Part shown: positions 10,586 to 23,270 of the stretch, in pieces
How the letters are laid out: each line of letters begins with the position of its first letter
Numbering within the stretch: the first letter of the stretch is position 1
Assembly: GCF_032062135.1 (NCBI RefSeq)
Contig: NC_092859.1
Span: 65,577,550 to 65,641,549, forward strand
Source of the DNA: Pyxicephalus adspersus
Lineage: Eukaryota > Chordata > Amphibia > Anura > Pyxicephalidae
Length of the DNA stretch: 64,000 nt
Direction of reading: 5' to 3'
Notes under the pieces: generated by a model
The model's database searches: none
Seen by the model: only the letters and a program-made list of their open reading frames with translations
Told to the model about the DNA's origin: nothing
Made by a program: the position numbers and the translations under genes

Positions 10586-12425
10586 GTGCGGAACACCAGT
10601 ACGCTGGTAGATGTATTGAGAGGGCGGAATACAATCATGCAGCCACGTCATGTGGAGAGGATTGTGGACTGGGTCTCAGGGGCAGCAGGCTCTTCTTCTG
10701 CAGCAGCAGCAGGAACCAGCACAGCCGTGACCAGAGCAAACACAGGAGTTAGTGTGGCTATTGTGCCTGTACCTCCCGATGACTCTCCCATGTTGTTTGA
10801 CGAACAGCCTGAGGATTTGTCAGTGCAAAGGTCAGGACTTGCTGGGCGAGGGTTCTTGATCAGTGGGTGCATTTCCAGGGGTTGACTTAGATGAACCGCT
10901 TGCTGGGTGGCCTTGAATAGCTCAGTGGGCAAGGCATCACAGCACCTGGTACCCCCACTGAGGGGTGTGGTGGGAAAGCATGGGCCACCCCAGTCCTCTC
11001 GCTCCTGCTGCATTCCTTCTACCGTCAACCCCTCTCTTTTCAACACAACAGAGGCTGCCAGAACATGGACTGATTTGTGACACTGTGACTAGATGGAACT
11101 TCACCATGCACATGCTCCAGCGTCTGTGTGAGCAAAAGCTAGCCATCCACCATTACTTGGTCAGCGTGGTGCATGGAGGCAGTGGGGCCCTTGGTACAGC
11201 CACACAACTGAGCTATTTTACCAGTGACCAGTGGCTGCAGATAGAGATGCTGTGCAAGGTACTGGCCCCCTTTGAACAGGCCACAAACATTGTCAGAAGT
11301 GGTAAGGCTGGAACAACGTCATACCTATCATCTTTCTGCTTGATAATACCCTGTGTGGCCCGATGGGAAGTGGGGGATGGCAAAGAAGGGGAAGAAAATG
11401 GGGAGGAGGATGATGGTGACATTACACTCCATAGCGCACAGCCAGCATCAGGAGGAGCAAGAAGGGACACTGGCCAGCATCAGGAGTTCCAAGACGAGGA
11501 GGAGGAGGAAGATGAATATGATGATGATGAGGGAGACCATGTTGGGGCTGCTGAACAGGACCCCTCCAACCCACATTTGTGCTGTCACGCCCCAGGCATT
11601 GTGCAGGCGATGGAACTCTAGGAATTACTGCAGCTTGAAGAAGAGAAGGTGGGTGATGAGGAGAAAGATGAAGATGTTTTGGCGCCTACTGAGGGATAGG
11701 AGGAGGATAAGCCCAGGGAACCCCTTTTTCATATGTGTGTCCATATGTTGCGATGCCTATGGAAGGCCCCCGCATTTGCAGCATCAAAAACTGGGATGAT
11801 AACTGGCTGGCCACCCTTCTAGATCACCGCTACAAGGACAAAATGTCACAGTTTCTACCCAACTTGGCTCATAAGAAAGAAAAGGTGACCCGCCTGAGCA
11901 GACTACTATGCGACCAGCTGTGTGAGGAGTTCCGCACACCACATTCCACACAGGGAACTCCGTATCCGTATCCGCCTGTAGCGGCAGCAGCAGCAGTAGT
12001 GGCCTGCAGGGTGCACACATCCAAAAGTCTAGGCCAAAGCAGGGGGATTTTCTGGATGCCTGGCGAAACCTTATGCGGCCACCTCAAAACAAGTGAAGTG
12101 CGGGGGCATAACCAGTGAGAACGCATGAAGCCCATTACGGTTCACGATTACGTTGGTTCTTTTCTGACTGCTGGTGGTGGTGTTGACGACAGCAGTTATG
12201 AGGAGAATGCCTGTCCTGACAGTAGTAACGCCATTAATTTTGGGTCATAAGATAAGAAATCTGCCCGCATTTGGCACAGTATGCCATCAAGCTTCTTTCC
12301 TACCCGGCATCCAGTGTTCTGTCCAAAAGAACCTTCAGTGCTGCTGGCGAAGTGGTCACGAACAACTGATCACGACTGTCGCCAGAAAATGTCAATCGCC
12401 TCACCTTTTTGAAAATGAATGAAAG
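10586..12425 (+). pseudogene. hAT/ZBED-type transposase, decayed (unit C)
   Basis: Remnants in order: an N-terminal stretch with HVERIVDWVSG and alanine/serine runs (about 10640-10720), comparable to IVEYMTQFGS in hAT A; catalytic body with CDTVTRWNFTMHMLQRLCEQ (about 11078-11137) and WLQIEMLCKVLAPFEQAT (about 11233-11286); an acidic run of Glu/Asp (about 11490-11540); DNWLATLLDHRYKDKM (about 11799-11846); and the C-terminal dimerisation segment VLSKRTFSAAGEVV (about 12319-12360). At least five frame breaks and an in-frame stop after GEVVTNN. The BED finger and the first part of the catalytic region are missing between 10885 and 11040. It is a different hAT lineage from A and B. Non-functional. 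Confidence 0.75.
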
Positions 12426-12789
12426 CTGGGTTACTAACAACTATCATACCCACACTGTAGATGTCACTGATTGACTGACACAAAGACTTACTGGCCAACC
12501 AAAATACACTGCTCCTGTGCTGAGTCTGTGGCTGGCTATCACCAACACCCTGTCAGATGAGCCTGCCTCGGGTTGAATTTTTCAGTTAGTTATCGCAACG
12601 TACAGGGGTGGCATACATCGCCAATGTCTTGCTTGCCATTGTGCCAGCTAGCCATATACTTTACATTTCTGCTGCTTCCGGGAGGCAAACAAACTGCAGA
12701 TGAAAACCCCCAGTACTGCCCCACTGATAGGTACTTTTGTCTTTGCCTAATTTTTCAGCAAAGTATTGTAAGATTGAGGGTTGCCATTA

Positions 12790-15700
12790 ATGTCATCCAC
12801 TGTTGATGCCACCTGTCAGTACTCCATTAACTAAAATTGTATTACACACTTCTGGGTGGCATTGACAATGCACTACACCCAGCTCTAGATGCCAGTTACC
12901 AATGCAGTCCATTCTCCTTCTCAGGGCCCACTGCCTCCTCCGCGTGCTGCTGCTGCCGCCTGTCAATACTCCATTCACTAATTATTACTTATATACTAAT
13001 TCACTTGTATTACACACTTCTGGGTGGCATTGAGGCTCTAGAGGCCAGTTACTTATGGGGTTCAAGCCCTGTCCCAGGTCCCACTGCCTCCTCCTACTGC
13101 TGCTGCCGCCTATAGGTACTCTATTCATAAAAATTGTATTACACACTTCTGGGTGGCATTGATGCTCACTAGCTCTAGATTGATGCCCATTGATGCCCAG
13201 CTCTAAATGCCAGTTACCAAAGAGGTCCACACTCGGAGTCAGGGCCCACTGCCCCCCCCCCCCCCCCATTGCTGCTGCTTTTGCTACCATCTGTCAGTAC
13301 TCAATAACCAAAAATTGTATTACACACATTTGTGTGGCATTGATGATTCATTGCACCCAGCTCTAGATGCCAGTTACCAATGCGGTCCCGGTTCCTTCTC
13401 AGGGCCCACCGTCTCCTCCTGCTGCTGCTGTTGGCACCTGTAAATACTCCATTCACTAAAATTGTATTACACACATCTGTGTAGAATTACCAATGCACTA
13501 CACCCAGCTCTAGCTGCCAGTTACTAATGCTGTCCCCTCTCCTCCTGCTGCTGCTGCTGGCACCCTTCAGTACTCCATTGACTAAAATTGCATTACACAC
13601 ATCTATGTGGCATTGACGATGCACTACACCCAGCTCTAGATGCCAGTTACCATTGTGGTCCAAGCTACGAAACAGGGCCCACTGCCCCCTCATCCTCCTG
13701 CTGCTGCCTGTCAGTGCTCCATTCACTAAATTTGTATTACACAATTCTGGGTGGCATTGACGATGCATTACTCCATACGCTCCGTCTCAAGGCCCACTGC
13801 CTCCTTCTGCTGATGCTGCTGCCGCCACCTGCCAATACTCTATTCACTAACATTGTATTACAAACTGCTGTGTGACATTGACAATGCACTACACCCAGCT
13901 CTGGATGCCAGTTACCAAAGTGGTCCATGCTCCTTCTCAGGGCCCACTGCCTCCTCCTCCTGCTGATGCTGCTGCCACCTGTCAGTACTTCATTCACTAA
14001 AATTGTATTACACACTTCTGTGTGGCATTGACGATGCACTTCAACCAGCTCTGGATTCCAGTTACCAATGCGGTACCCGCTCCAGCTCAGGGCCCACCGC
14101 CTCCGCCTGATGCTCCTGCTGTTGCTGCCGCCTGTCAGTACTCCATTCACTAAAATTTATTAACACACTGCTGTGTGACATTGACAATGCACTACACCCA
14201 GCTCTGGATGCCAGTTACCAAAGTGGTCTATGCTCCTTCTCAGGGCCCACCGCCTCCTCCTCCTGATGCTGCTGCCACCTGTCAGTACTTCATTCACTAA
14301 AATTGTATTACACACTTCTGTGTGGCATTGACGATGCACTTCAACCAGCTCTAGATTCCAGTTACCAATGCGGTACCCGCTCCAGCTCAGGGCCCACCGC
14401 CTCCGCCTGATGCTCCTGCTGTTGCTGCCGCCTGTCAGTACTCCATTCACTAAAATTTATTAACACACTGCTGTGTGACATTGACAATGCACTACACCCA
14501 GCTCTGGATGCCAGTTACCAAAGTGGTCTACGCCCCTTCTCAGGGCCCACTGCCTCCTCCTCCTGATGCTGCTGCCACCTGTCAGTACTTCATTCACTAA
14601 AATTGTATTACACACTTCCGTGTGGCATTGACGATGCACTTCAACCAGCTCTGGTTTCAAGTTACCAATGCGGTACCCACTCCAGCTAAGGGCCCACCGC
14701 CTCCGCCTGATGCTCCTGCTGTTGCTGCCGCCTGTCAGTACTCCATTTACTAAAATTGAATAACACACTTCTGGGTGGCATTGATGATGCACTACACCCA
14801 GCTCTAGATGCCAGTTACCAATGGAATCAACACTCCGTGTCAGGGCCTGCCTCCTCCTGCTGCTGCTGCCACCTGTCAGTACTCCATTCACTAAAATTGT
14901 ATTACACACGTTTGGGTGGCATTGACGATGCCCTAAACTCAGCTCTAGATGCCAGTTACCAATGCAGTCCATGCTCCATTTCAAGGCCCACTGCCTCCTT
15001 TTGCTGCTGCTGCCCCCTGTCAATACTCTGTTCACTAAAATTGTATTACACACTTCTGGGTGGCAATAACGATGCACTACACCCAGCTCTAGATGCCAGT
15101 TACCAATGCAGTCCACCCCCTGTCCAGGGGCCCACTGCTTTCTTCTGCTGCTGCTGTCGCCTGTCAAAACTTCATTCACTAAAATTGTATTACACACTTA
15201 TGGGTGGCATTGACGATGCACTACAGCCAGCTCTAGATGCCAGTTACCAATGCAGTCCACGCTACATCTGAAGGCCCACTACCTCCTTCTCCTCCTGCGG
15301 CTGCTGCTGCCTGTCAGTACTCTATTCACTAAAATTGTATTACACACTTTTGGGTGGCATTGATGATGCACTTCACCCAGCATTATATGCCAGTTACAAA
15401 TGCGGTACCTGGTCCTTCTCAGGGCCCACCGCCTCCTCCTCCTCCTGCTGTTGCTGCCGCATGTCAGTACTCTATTCACTAAAATAGTATCACACACTTC
15501 TGGGTGGTATTGACCAGATGCACTACACTCAGCTCTAGATGCCAGTTACCAATGCGGTCCACACTCCGTCTCAGGGCCCACTGCCTCCTCCTGTTGCGGC
15601 TGCTTCTGCCGTTTGTCAGTACTCCATTAACTAAACCTGTATTACACACTTCTGGGTAGCATTGACAATGCACTGCATCCAGCTCTACATGCCGGTTACC

Positions 15701-18350
15701 AATGAGGTCCTTGTCACGTCTCAGGGCCCACTGCCTCCTCCTGCTGCTGCTGCCACCTGTCAGTACTCCATTCACTAAAATTGTAATACACACTTCTGGG
15801 TGGCATTGACAATGCACTACACCAAGCTCTAGGTGCCAGTTACAGATGCGGTACCTGCTCATTCTCAGGGCCCACCGCCTCCTCCTCCTGCTGTTGCTGC
15901 CGCCTGTCAGTACTCTGTTCACTAAAATAGTATTACACACTTCTGGGAGGCATTGACCAGATGCACTGCACTCAGCTCTAGATGCCAGTTACCAATGAGG
16001 TTCACTCTCCGTCTCAGGGCCCACTGCCCTCTCCCTCTGCTGCTGCTGCTGCTTCCACCTGTCAGTACTCAATTCACTAAAATTGTATTACACACTTCTG
16101 GTAGGCATTGACAATGCACTACACCCAGCTCTAGATGCCAGTTACCAATGCACTCCACTCTCCGTCTCAAGGCGCACTGCTTTCTTCTGCTGTTGCTGCC
16201 GCCTGTCAATTCTCCATTCACTAAAATTGTATTACACACTTATGGGTGACATTGATGATGCACTACACCCAGCTCTAGATGCCAGTTACCAATGCGCTAC
16301 GTCTCAGGGCCCACTCCCTCCTCATCCTCCTGCTGCTGCTGCTTCCTGTCAGTGCTTTATTCACTAAATTTGTATTACACACTTCTGGGTGGAATTGACA
16401 ATGCACTACACAAAGCTTTATATGCCAGTTACCTATGTGGTACCAGCTCCTTCTCAGGACCCACCGCCTCCCCCACCTGCTGTTGCTGCTGCCTCTCAGT
16501 ACTCCAATCACTAAAATTGTATTACACACTTCTGGGTGGTATTGACGATGAACTACACACAGCTTTATATGACAGTTACTAATGCGGTACCTGCTCCTTC
16601 TCAGTCCCTCTGCCTCCTCCTTCTACTGTTGCTTCCGTCTGTCAGTACTCCTTTCCCAAAAATTGTGTTACACACTTCTGGGTGGCATTGACGATGCACT
16701 ACACTCAGCTCTAGATGCCAGTTACCAATGCGGTCCACGCTCCCTCTCAAGGCCCACTGCTTTCTTCTGCTGCTGCTGCCGCCTGTCAATACTCCTTTTA
16801 CTAAAATTGTATTACACACTTATGAGTGGCTTTGAAGATGCACTACATCCAGCTTTAATTGCCAGTTACCAATGCGGTCCACACTACGCCCCAGGGCCCA
16901 CTGCCTCCTCTTCCTCCTGCGGCTGCTGCCGCCTCTCAGTACTCCATTCACTAAAATTGTATTACACACTTCTGGGTGGCATGGACGATACACTATACTT
17001 GGCTTTATATGCCAGCTACAAATGCGGTACCTGGTCCTTCTCAGGGCCCACCGCCTCCACCTCCTTCTGTTGCTGCTGTCTGTCAGTACTCCATTCACTA
17101 AAATAGTATTACACACTTCTGGGTGGCATTGACGATGCATTACACTCAGCTCTAGATGCCAGTTACCAATGAGGTCCACTCTCCGTCTCAGGGCCCGCAA
17201 CCTTCTCCTGCTGCTGCTGTTGCTTCCGTCTGTCAGTACTCCATTCACTAAAATTGTATTACACACTTCTGGGTGGCATTGATGATTCACTACACCCAGC
17301 TCTAGATGCCAGTTACCAATGCGGTCCACCCTCCATCTCAAGGCCCACTGCTTTCTTCTGCTGCTGCTGCCACCTATCAATACTCCATTCATTAAAATTG
17401 TATTACACACTTATGGATGGCATTGACCATGCACTACACCCAGCTCTAGATGCCAGTTACCAATGTGGTCCAGGCTACGTCCCAGGGCCCACTGCCTTCC
17501 CATCCTCTTGCTGCTTCTGCTGCCTGTCAGTACTTCATTCTCTAAAATTGTATTACACACTTCTGGGTGTGATACACTACACTCAGCTTTATATGCCAGT
17601 TAACAATGCAGTAGTCGCTCCTTCTCAGAGCCCACAGCCTCCTCCTCCTGCTGTTTCTGCCGCTTGTCAGTACTCTATTCACTAAATTTATATTACGCAC
17701 TTCTGGGCGGTATTGACCATTGCACTACACCCAGCTCTAGATGCCTGTTACCAATGAGGTCCACGCTCCATCTCAGGGTCCACCGCATTTTCCTGCTTCT
17801 GCTTCTTCCGCCTGTCAGTACACCACTCCCTAAAATTGTAATACACACTTCTGGGTGGCATTGACAATGCACTACACCTAGCTCTAGATGCCAATTACCA
17901 ACGCAGTCCACGTCCTGTCTCAGGGCCCACTGCCTCCTCCTGCTGCTGCTGCTGCCGCCTTTCAGTACTCCATTCACTAAAATTGTATTACACACTTTTG
18001 GGTGGTATTGACAAAGCACTACACCCAGCTCTTGATGCCAGTTACCAATGCAGTCCACACCCTGTCTCAGGGCCCACCGCCTCCTCCTGCTGCTGCTGCC
18101 GCCTGTCAGTACTCAATTCACTAAAATTGTATTACACACTTCTGGGTGTCATTGATGATGCACTACACCCAGCTCTAGATGCCAGGTATCAATGCAGTCC
18201 ACGCTCTGTTTTAGGGCCCACCGCCTCCTCCTTCTGCTGCTGCCGTTGCTGCCTGTTGGTATTCCATTCACTAAAATTGTATTACACACTTTTGGGTGGC
18301 ATTCAGGATGCACTACATCCTGCTCTCCATGAAGCATACCAATGCAGTCT
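12790..18350. repeat. Satellite 3b array, about 147-bp units, about 38 copies
   Basis: Each unit has CTCTAGATGCCAGTTACCAATGCGGTCC-type sequence, CTCAGGGCCCACCGCCTCCT, a CTG/CTC triplet tract, GCCGCCTGTCAGTACTCCAT, TCACTAAAATTGTATTACAC and CTTCTGGGTGGCATTGACGA. Successive distances read by hand are 141, 144, 144, 147, 150, 150, 152 and 153 bp. Nearly all differences are multiples of 3 because length changes fall in the triplet tract, so long frames stay open on both strands by construction. Compared with the 99-bp satellite 3a unit, 3b has an extra 48 bp or so (the AAAATTGTATTACACAC part). Confidence 0.9.
13860..14755. repeat. Higher-order 300-bp dimer repeat within satellite 3b
   Basis: Units alternate between type x (CTCTGGATGCCAG, AAGTGGTC) and type y (CTCTGGATTCCAG, GCGGTACC). 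Same-type units recur at 300 bp (13899, 14202, 14502 and 14049, 14349, 14649) and are far more alike than neighbouring units. This is a recent local amplification. Confidence 0.8.
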
Positions 18351-18759
18351 CCCTGGTGATTGTTGACCAGGCTACACATTGCTACTGCTCTCGCTGACCC
18401 ACGTTCCAATCTCTGGCATGTCTCTGGCATAATGTCACCGCGCTACTTCTCCATAACTTTATGGGTGGCATTCCTAACACGTTATCTAGGTCATGATGCC
18501 AGCTAGCATTGTGCTCTCCTGCTGTTTAGACGGCAGAAACTGCTGCTAATGGGTTGAGTTCGGACAGAGCGCCCTTTCTCAATGTCCTAATGTTTATGCT
18601 GCCTTCTGTATGATATCCATCATGCAAAAATCCTATTTGCCTGCTGTCACTTTACCTGCCTTTTTCTGGAAAACCACAAGGTCTTTTGGATCTTTTGCAT
18701 TTTTCCTTTGTTGCCACTGTTCTCCTACACATACCTAGCAAATTTGGTGGTTCTAACAC

Positions 18760-18906
18760 GTATAGGCGGCTTTGCTAATAATGTTTAAAGTTGGCCCATT
18801 GACTTAAATGGAATTCGCGAAAACAGCTTGCTGAAATTTTGCTGACCCGTCGGAAGTTCGAGGACATTTTCGTGAGACTCTTAGAGTCCTTATTGCTCAT
18901 CCCCAG
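18760..18906. repeat. Probable hAT-type right terminus of unit C
   Basis: The segment has CCCATTGACTTAAATGGAAT and ends GCTCATCCCCAG; in reverse complement it begins CTGGGGATGAGCAATAAGG. Ends of the 'CAGGGATGAGC' kind are common in vertebrate hAT elements. No matching left end was found, so the unit's left boundary is unknown. Confidence 0.45.
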
Positions 18907-21900
18907 CACCAACAATATTCTAACTCATATCATATTATGTTATGGTTTGACTTAAGGTTTTACACAAGGATGTACCTAGGTGTACCTAGATAGATCTCTG
19001 AAAACATTTAACATTTCCCCATCATAGTCGTACATAATATTATTGTATCTGCCTAAAGCTGTGAAGATAGGGTTCTGACCCTATTATGACACTTTGCCTT
19101 GAGGAACATGTTGAGATAGACTAGCAAGACCTTCAAATTTAAAAGATGCTGTATGCATATAGACTTCACATGTGCCATTATGCGCCTGCTTTGAATTTTG
19201 TCAGGTTTACCAGTTATGACAGTTTTTTATGGACATTGCCACGAATCCCATATTCAATTCAATAAGTAGCATGTAATTAACCTCAAGCACTGTGAAGACT
19301 TCCAATAGGGGCAGTAAGCCAATTACACAAGCAGCAGGTAAGAATTATGAAATATCCTTCTATAGTTGCATGGTAGAAGTGATTTTTTTTCTAGAACATA
19401 ATTTCTGTAGATTGGAATAGAAAAATAATTTTTATAAAACCACATTGCACAGTGGTTTTTGTAGCAATTACATATGTTGAATCCATATTTTAACATAATG
19501 ACTACGTTTAAACTTTGTTTGGGATGGTGACAGCTGTGCAAAGAAATGTTCCTTGTGACTTCAAGGGATTCATTTATAAGTAGCATTTTTTCTGTTGACT
19601 ATAAAAACAGTGTCTTGCAGAGATATCTTGTTTGTTTCAGTGGACGATACTAACAATAATGTATTCCTCGAATATCCCCTAATCTGCAAAGCTAGCTGAA
19701 ACTGAGAAACTGAGACATAAGCCATAGATTTGGCTTATGCCTGATCACTGTTGGTTTCTCTGAATCCCACTTAAAACTCCCATTTGCCTGGCATATGAAT
19801 TAATAATATTTTGACTTGAATAAGAATATTGTTTTAGAGAAGACACTTCAACATATATTTCACAACCTTAACTCTGATCAGATAATAAATAGTGTTTCAT
19901 TAAATACCTACACATATCAGTCATTAGAAAAAGAAAGTACACTATCTTTCCTTTCTAAGGTTTTGAGTATCAGAACATAATAACATTTCATCTAGTTCTT
20001 AGCAGGTCCTTAAGTTAGGTAAATACCTCAAATGAACAATAACACATGACATATTATACTGTGTGATTCAGTAGAGGACAACAGAGGGCCTCTGTGCAGA
20101 ACTGACATGGAGCCCCCTATTGTCCACACCCATGATTTGCTCGTTACACTCTGCCCACCCTTATTTCTGTCCCCACCTTTGCCCCCCATGCCTCACCCAC
20201 TTCTAAATGCTGCCTACCTCCACATCTCCTCCTTCCCCTCTCTGCTCACCTATTCACTGATACAGAAGCACAAACGCAAATATGAAATCTAGATGGGCAA
20301 AACGAATTTTACAGAACTGTCATTGGCTATTGGCAACCTATTGGCTGAGAAGAGCCTAGTGCCCCTGTAAAGCTGCTCACACTGTACCTCCTGATGTTCG
20401 CTCCTGTCGTCATTATTTATTTACCAAAAGCTAACCACTTAAGTTCCACTTCAAGGGCCCAGATACACTGATCTCAGACCCTGACACAGGACAGCCAAAA
20501 AGAAGGTAGTTATGTTAACACTAGAACAAAGATCCTTCTTCCTGTAGATGGGACAAATAAATTTGCCGGATCAAATTTGGGTATATTGGCAACTCTTAAC
20601 ACCTATCATAATTCAAATAAAAAACTGTGTGGACAATAAAGATTTTAAGCCTTAGGGCTCATTTAGTCTATTCATTTAGTTAAGACATATTTTGCATTAA
20701 ACCAAGCTCTAATAATGAAGCCTATTCCCTTTGAATAGGCTTCCAGGACATTTTTTTGTTTACAATTATTATGTTTTGGTGAGTTGAAACCAAATTTCAA
20801 AGAGCATCACGATGCAAAATGCTTTAAGTAATAATGTGTGTTATGGTAATGCACAATAAAATGTATGTATAACTGTAATGCACGTGTTAAAACTTGAAAG
20901 AATAATTAAGCAAATAGGTGGGATTAAACATTTCTAAAGTTGTAGTTTGTGAAATACTGGAAAGATTTATAAAGGTAATAGGGTTATGAAATGCACAAAA
21001 ACATAAAATAAAAATCTGTCAAAAATAATAATTAAGTAATTTGCATAGAACCAGGACAATTCATGCATGGGTAGCCAACGTGTTCACCAGTGGCCTGAAC
21101 TGTAAAGACAAAATGTAGTCTGTTTGCCTGGCTTTCTGCATTACCTCTGTAAGGCATTATGTTTTGTTAAAATGGTTCTTTGTGGCTCATCAAAGGGCTA
21201 CAGTAGCAGAAAGTAACAGATGTTGTAAACTTTATCTTTCTTTTTCAAAGGCAACGTATATATATAATCAAATGTGTGTTTTCCAAACAGAGAGCCTGTG
21301 CTCACCTGAGAAGACTTCTAGTGCATATTTCACTATAATTATGGATAATTGGATCATTTTTTTAAGTACATAATGTATGGTAACAAATTTATCTATAAAA
21401 AATGTTAAGATAATATTTATGTGGGAAGGTAATTTATGTGACTAGTCTCCTTAGCAATAAGGTTTAAAGCGACCCTGTCACAATTGAAATGTGGAAGCTG
21501 TACTTTCTGATTTTTCTGTGTTTGCAAGGTGCACGCTCTGGAGATGAGATGAGTAAAATTAACAGTTTACATTTCACTGAAATTTTTTCAAGAATCTGCA
21601 AATTTCAGCAAAATTGTACCATTTTGGCTGAATTGATTGGAATCAATGGGGAAGGTAAAATTAGGGCGGTTTTTGGTGATTTTAAAAAGCTATAAAAATT
21701 TTTAAATGGTCCTGGCGATTTTAAACGTTTTCTCTTATCTATTCTGTTTTTTGCCAAAGATAACGCCTTTTTAGCCTTGTTATTTTACATTTGGCTTAAA
21801 AATTAAGAAAAAAAACAGCAGAAAAAAGTTAAAATACACAACAGCTTGGACCTTACTCTGCTCTAAATCCGGTGGTAACGCGGTTTCAGGTGTCCCACGG

Positions 21901-22640
21901 AGCTCCGCAAAAGTGGAATCTAGCAGCCATACAGCTGCTTCACGATTGGACCAGGGCATTTCCACATCTCGGGACTTGGGCTGTAATTTCTCCAGGTCTC
22001 ACTCAGAGCCAGGGGGCCATATTGGCCACTCATTCTCACGAATTACAACTCCAGCCCTTTCCTGAAACATTATCACCTAACAAGACTCTCCTACAGGGAA
22101 TCCGATCAGAGATAACTGTGAGTACCAGCATAATGTGGTTCCTCTATCTGGACAAGCAATCACTTTTATTTCCCCTAGAGGGAATGATTTAGCCACTGGC
22201 ACATTAGGATCCAGGTGGGACCTGTTGTATAACCCGCATAGGGCAGCCACAGGAAATAATCTCCTGAGCATATACTACTAAAGGGGACTATACACCATAT
22301 CCTTAGATAAACATAAAGGCCCATACATCAAGCAAGTAGAGACTGCACCCATAACTGGGCAGCATAATCCCTGGCTTTATATTCTTCAGGAGAATCTGGC
22401 ATATTGCTATATCTCGCATTACTTACTATAGTATATCTGAACTTAATTGATTGTATATCTGACTAAAATGATTGTAAAAATCCCTTAGAGGAGGCTCCTA
22501 CTACCACTGGGCACTAAAAACAGGTGATCAACATCTAGGTGGTTTTATCTACCCACCACTCCCTCACTTTTAATACCTATTCTCCATTCAACCATGGGCA
22601 AAGGCAGACCCAACAATGAATCCTGTCCATGCCTTGGGAG
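18907..22640. other. No recognised gene or repeat
   Basis: AT-rich DNA with only short open frames. 20047-20300 is locally C-rich and 21850-22560 has a higher G+C content, but I could not match either to a family. Confidence 0.5.
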
Positions 22641-23270
22641 ACAGGGCCACTAGGGGGGGCTATGGCTTGCATGGAAGTGGTGTGGGCCCTGAAAAGGGCC
22701 AAGGTGCAGAGTCTAAGGGGTAACCAGATCTTCTCCAAAGCCTCTGATGGTTAGGATGTTGCGCTGCTGGTTACTGCCAGGTTGCGGTCCTTGGGCACAC
22801 CAGGGTGGGCAGGATGAAACATGGTACATGGTAAGTCACCAAGCCGAAGAATAGTCGAGGAAGGCCAGGGTCAAGGCAAGCAGCAAGCAAGAGACGTCAG
22901 GTCACAAGCCAGGGGTCAAATACTATGGATCCAGGAGACAGCCATCAGTGACACAGGGGCCACAGCGGACAGAGGGAATACAGAAGACACTAGAAGCAAC
23001 AGGAGGCACAGGTGATACAGGTATATCCAAAGACAGACAGAAACACTGGAACAGCACAGGGAAGTTGGCGGAGAACCAACAGACTGGACTATGAGGGGTT
23101 AACACAGGAACTGGATAGAGAAAGCCCTAAGTTAGCCAACAGGTGTACAGGAACTAGCTCAACAGAACTAGGGGCTCGGTACCAGTTGAGACACGTTGCA
23201 TGAATACTGAGTGCTGTGTCTGAGCTAGCTAAAAAGCCAGGGATGGTTATTTGACTTATTTGATCCCTCA
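22640..23270. repeat. Unclassified dispersed repeat, copy 1
   Basis: The block GCCTCTGATGGTTAGGAT with its upstream TAACCAGATCTTCT, followed by GGTTACTGCCAGGTTGC, recurs diverged at about 60143-60215 (TACCAGGTCTTC, GCCTCTGATGGTTAGGAT, GGTAGCTGCCAGGTGCC). Downstream both become rich in GGTCA/GGCAA-type motifs. No coding motif seen. Confidence 0.5.

Noticed and set aside
12790..18350. CRISPR-like regular repeats
   Set aside because: Units are tandem with no unique spacers, and the context is a vertebrate transposon.
12793..18430. Many overlapping open frames of 60-245 codons on both strands
   Set aside because: They follow the 147-bp satellite exactly, repeat the same peptide in every unit, and occur on both strands. 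Length variation in triplets explains the open frames.
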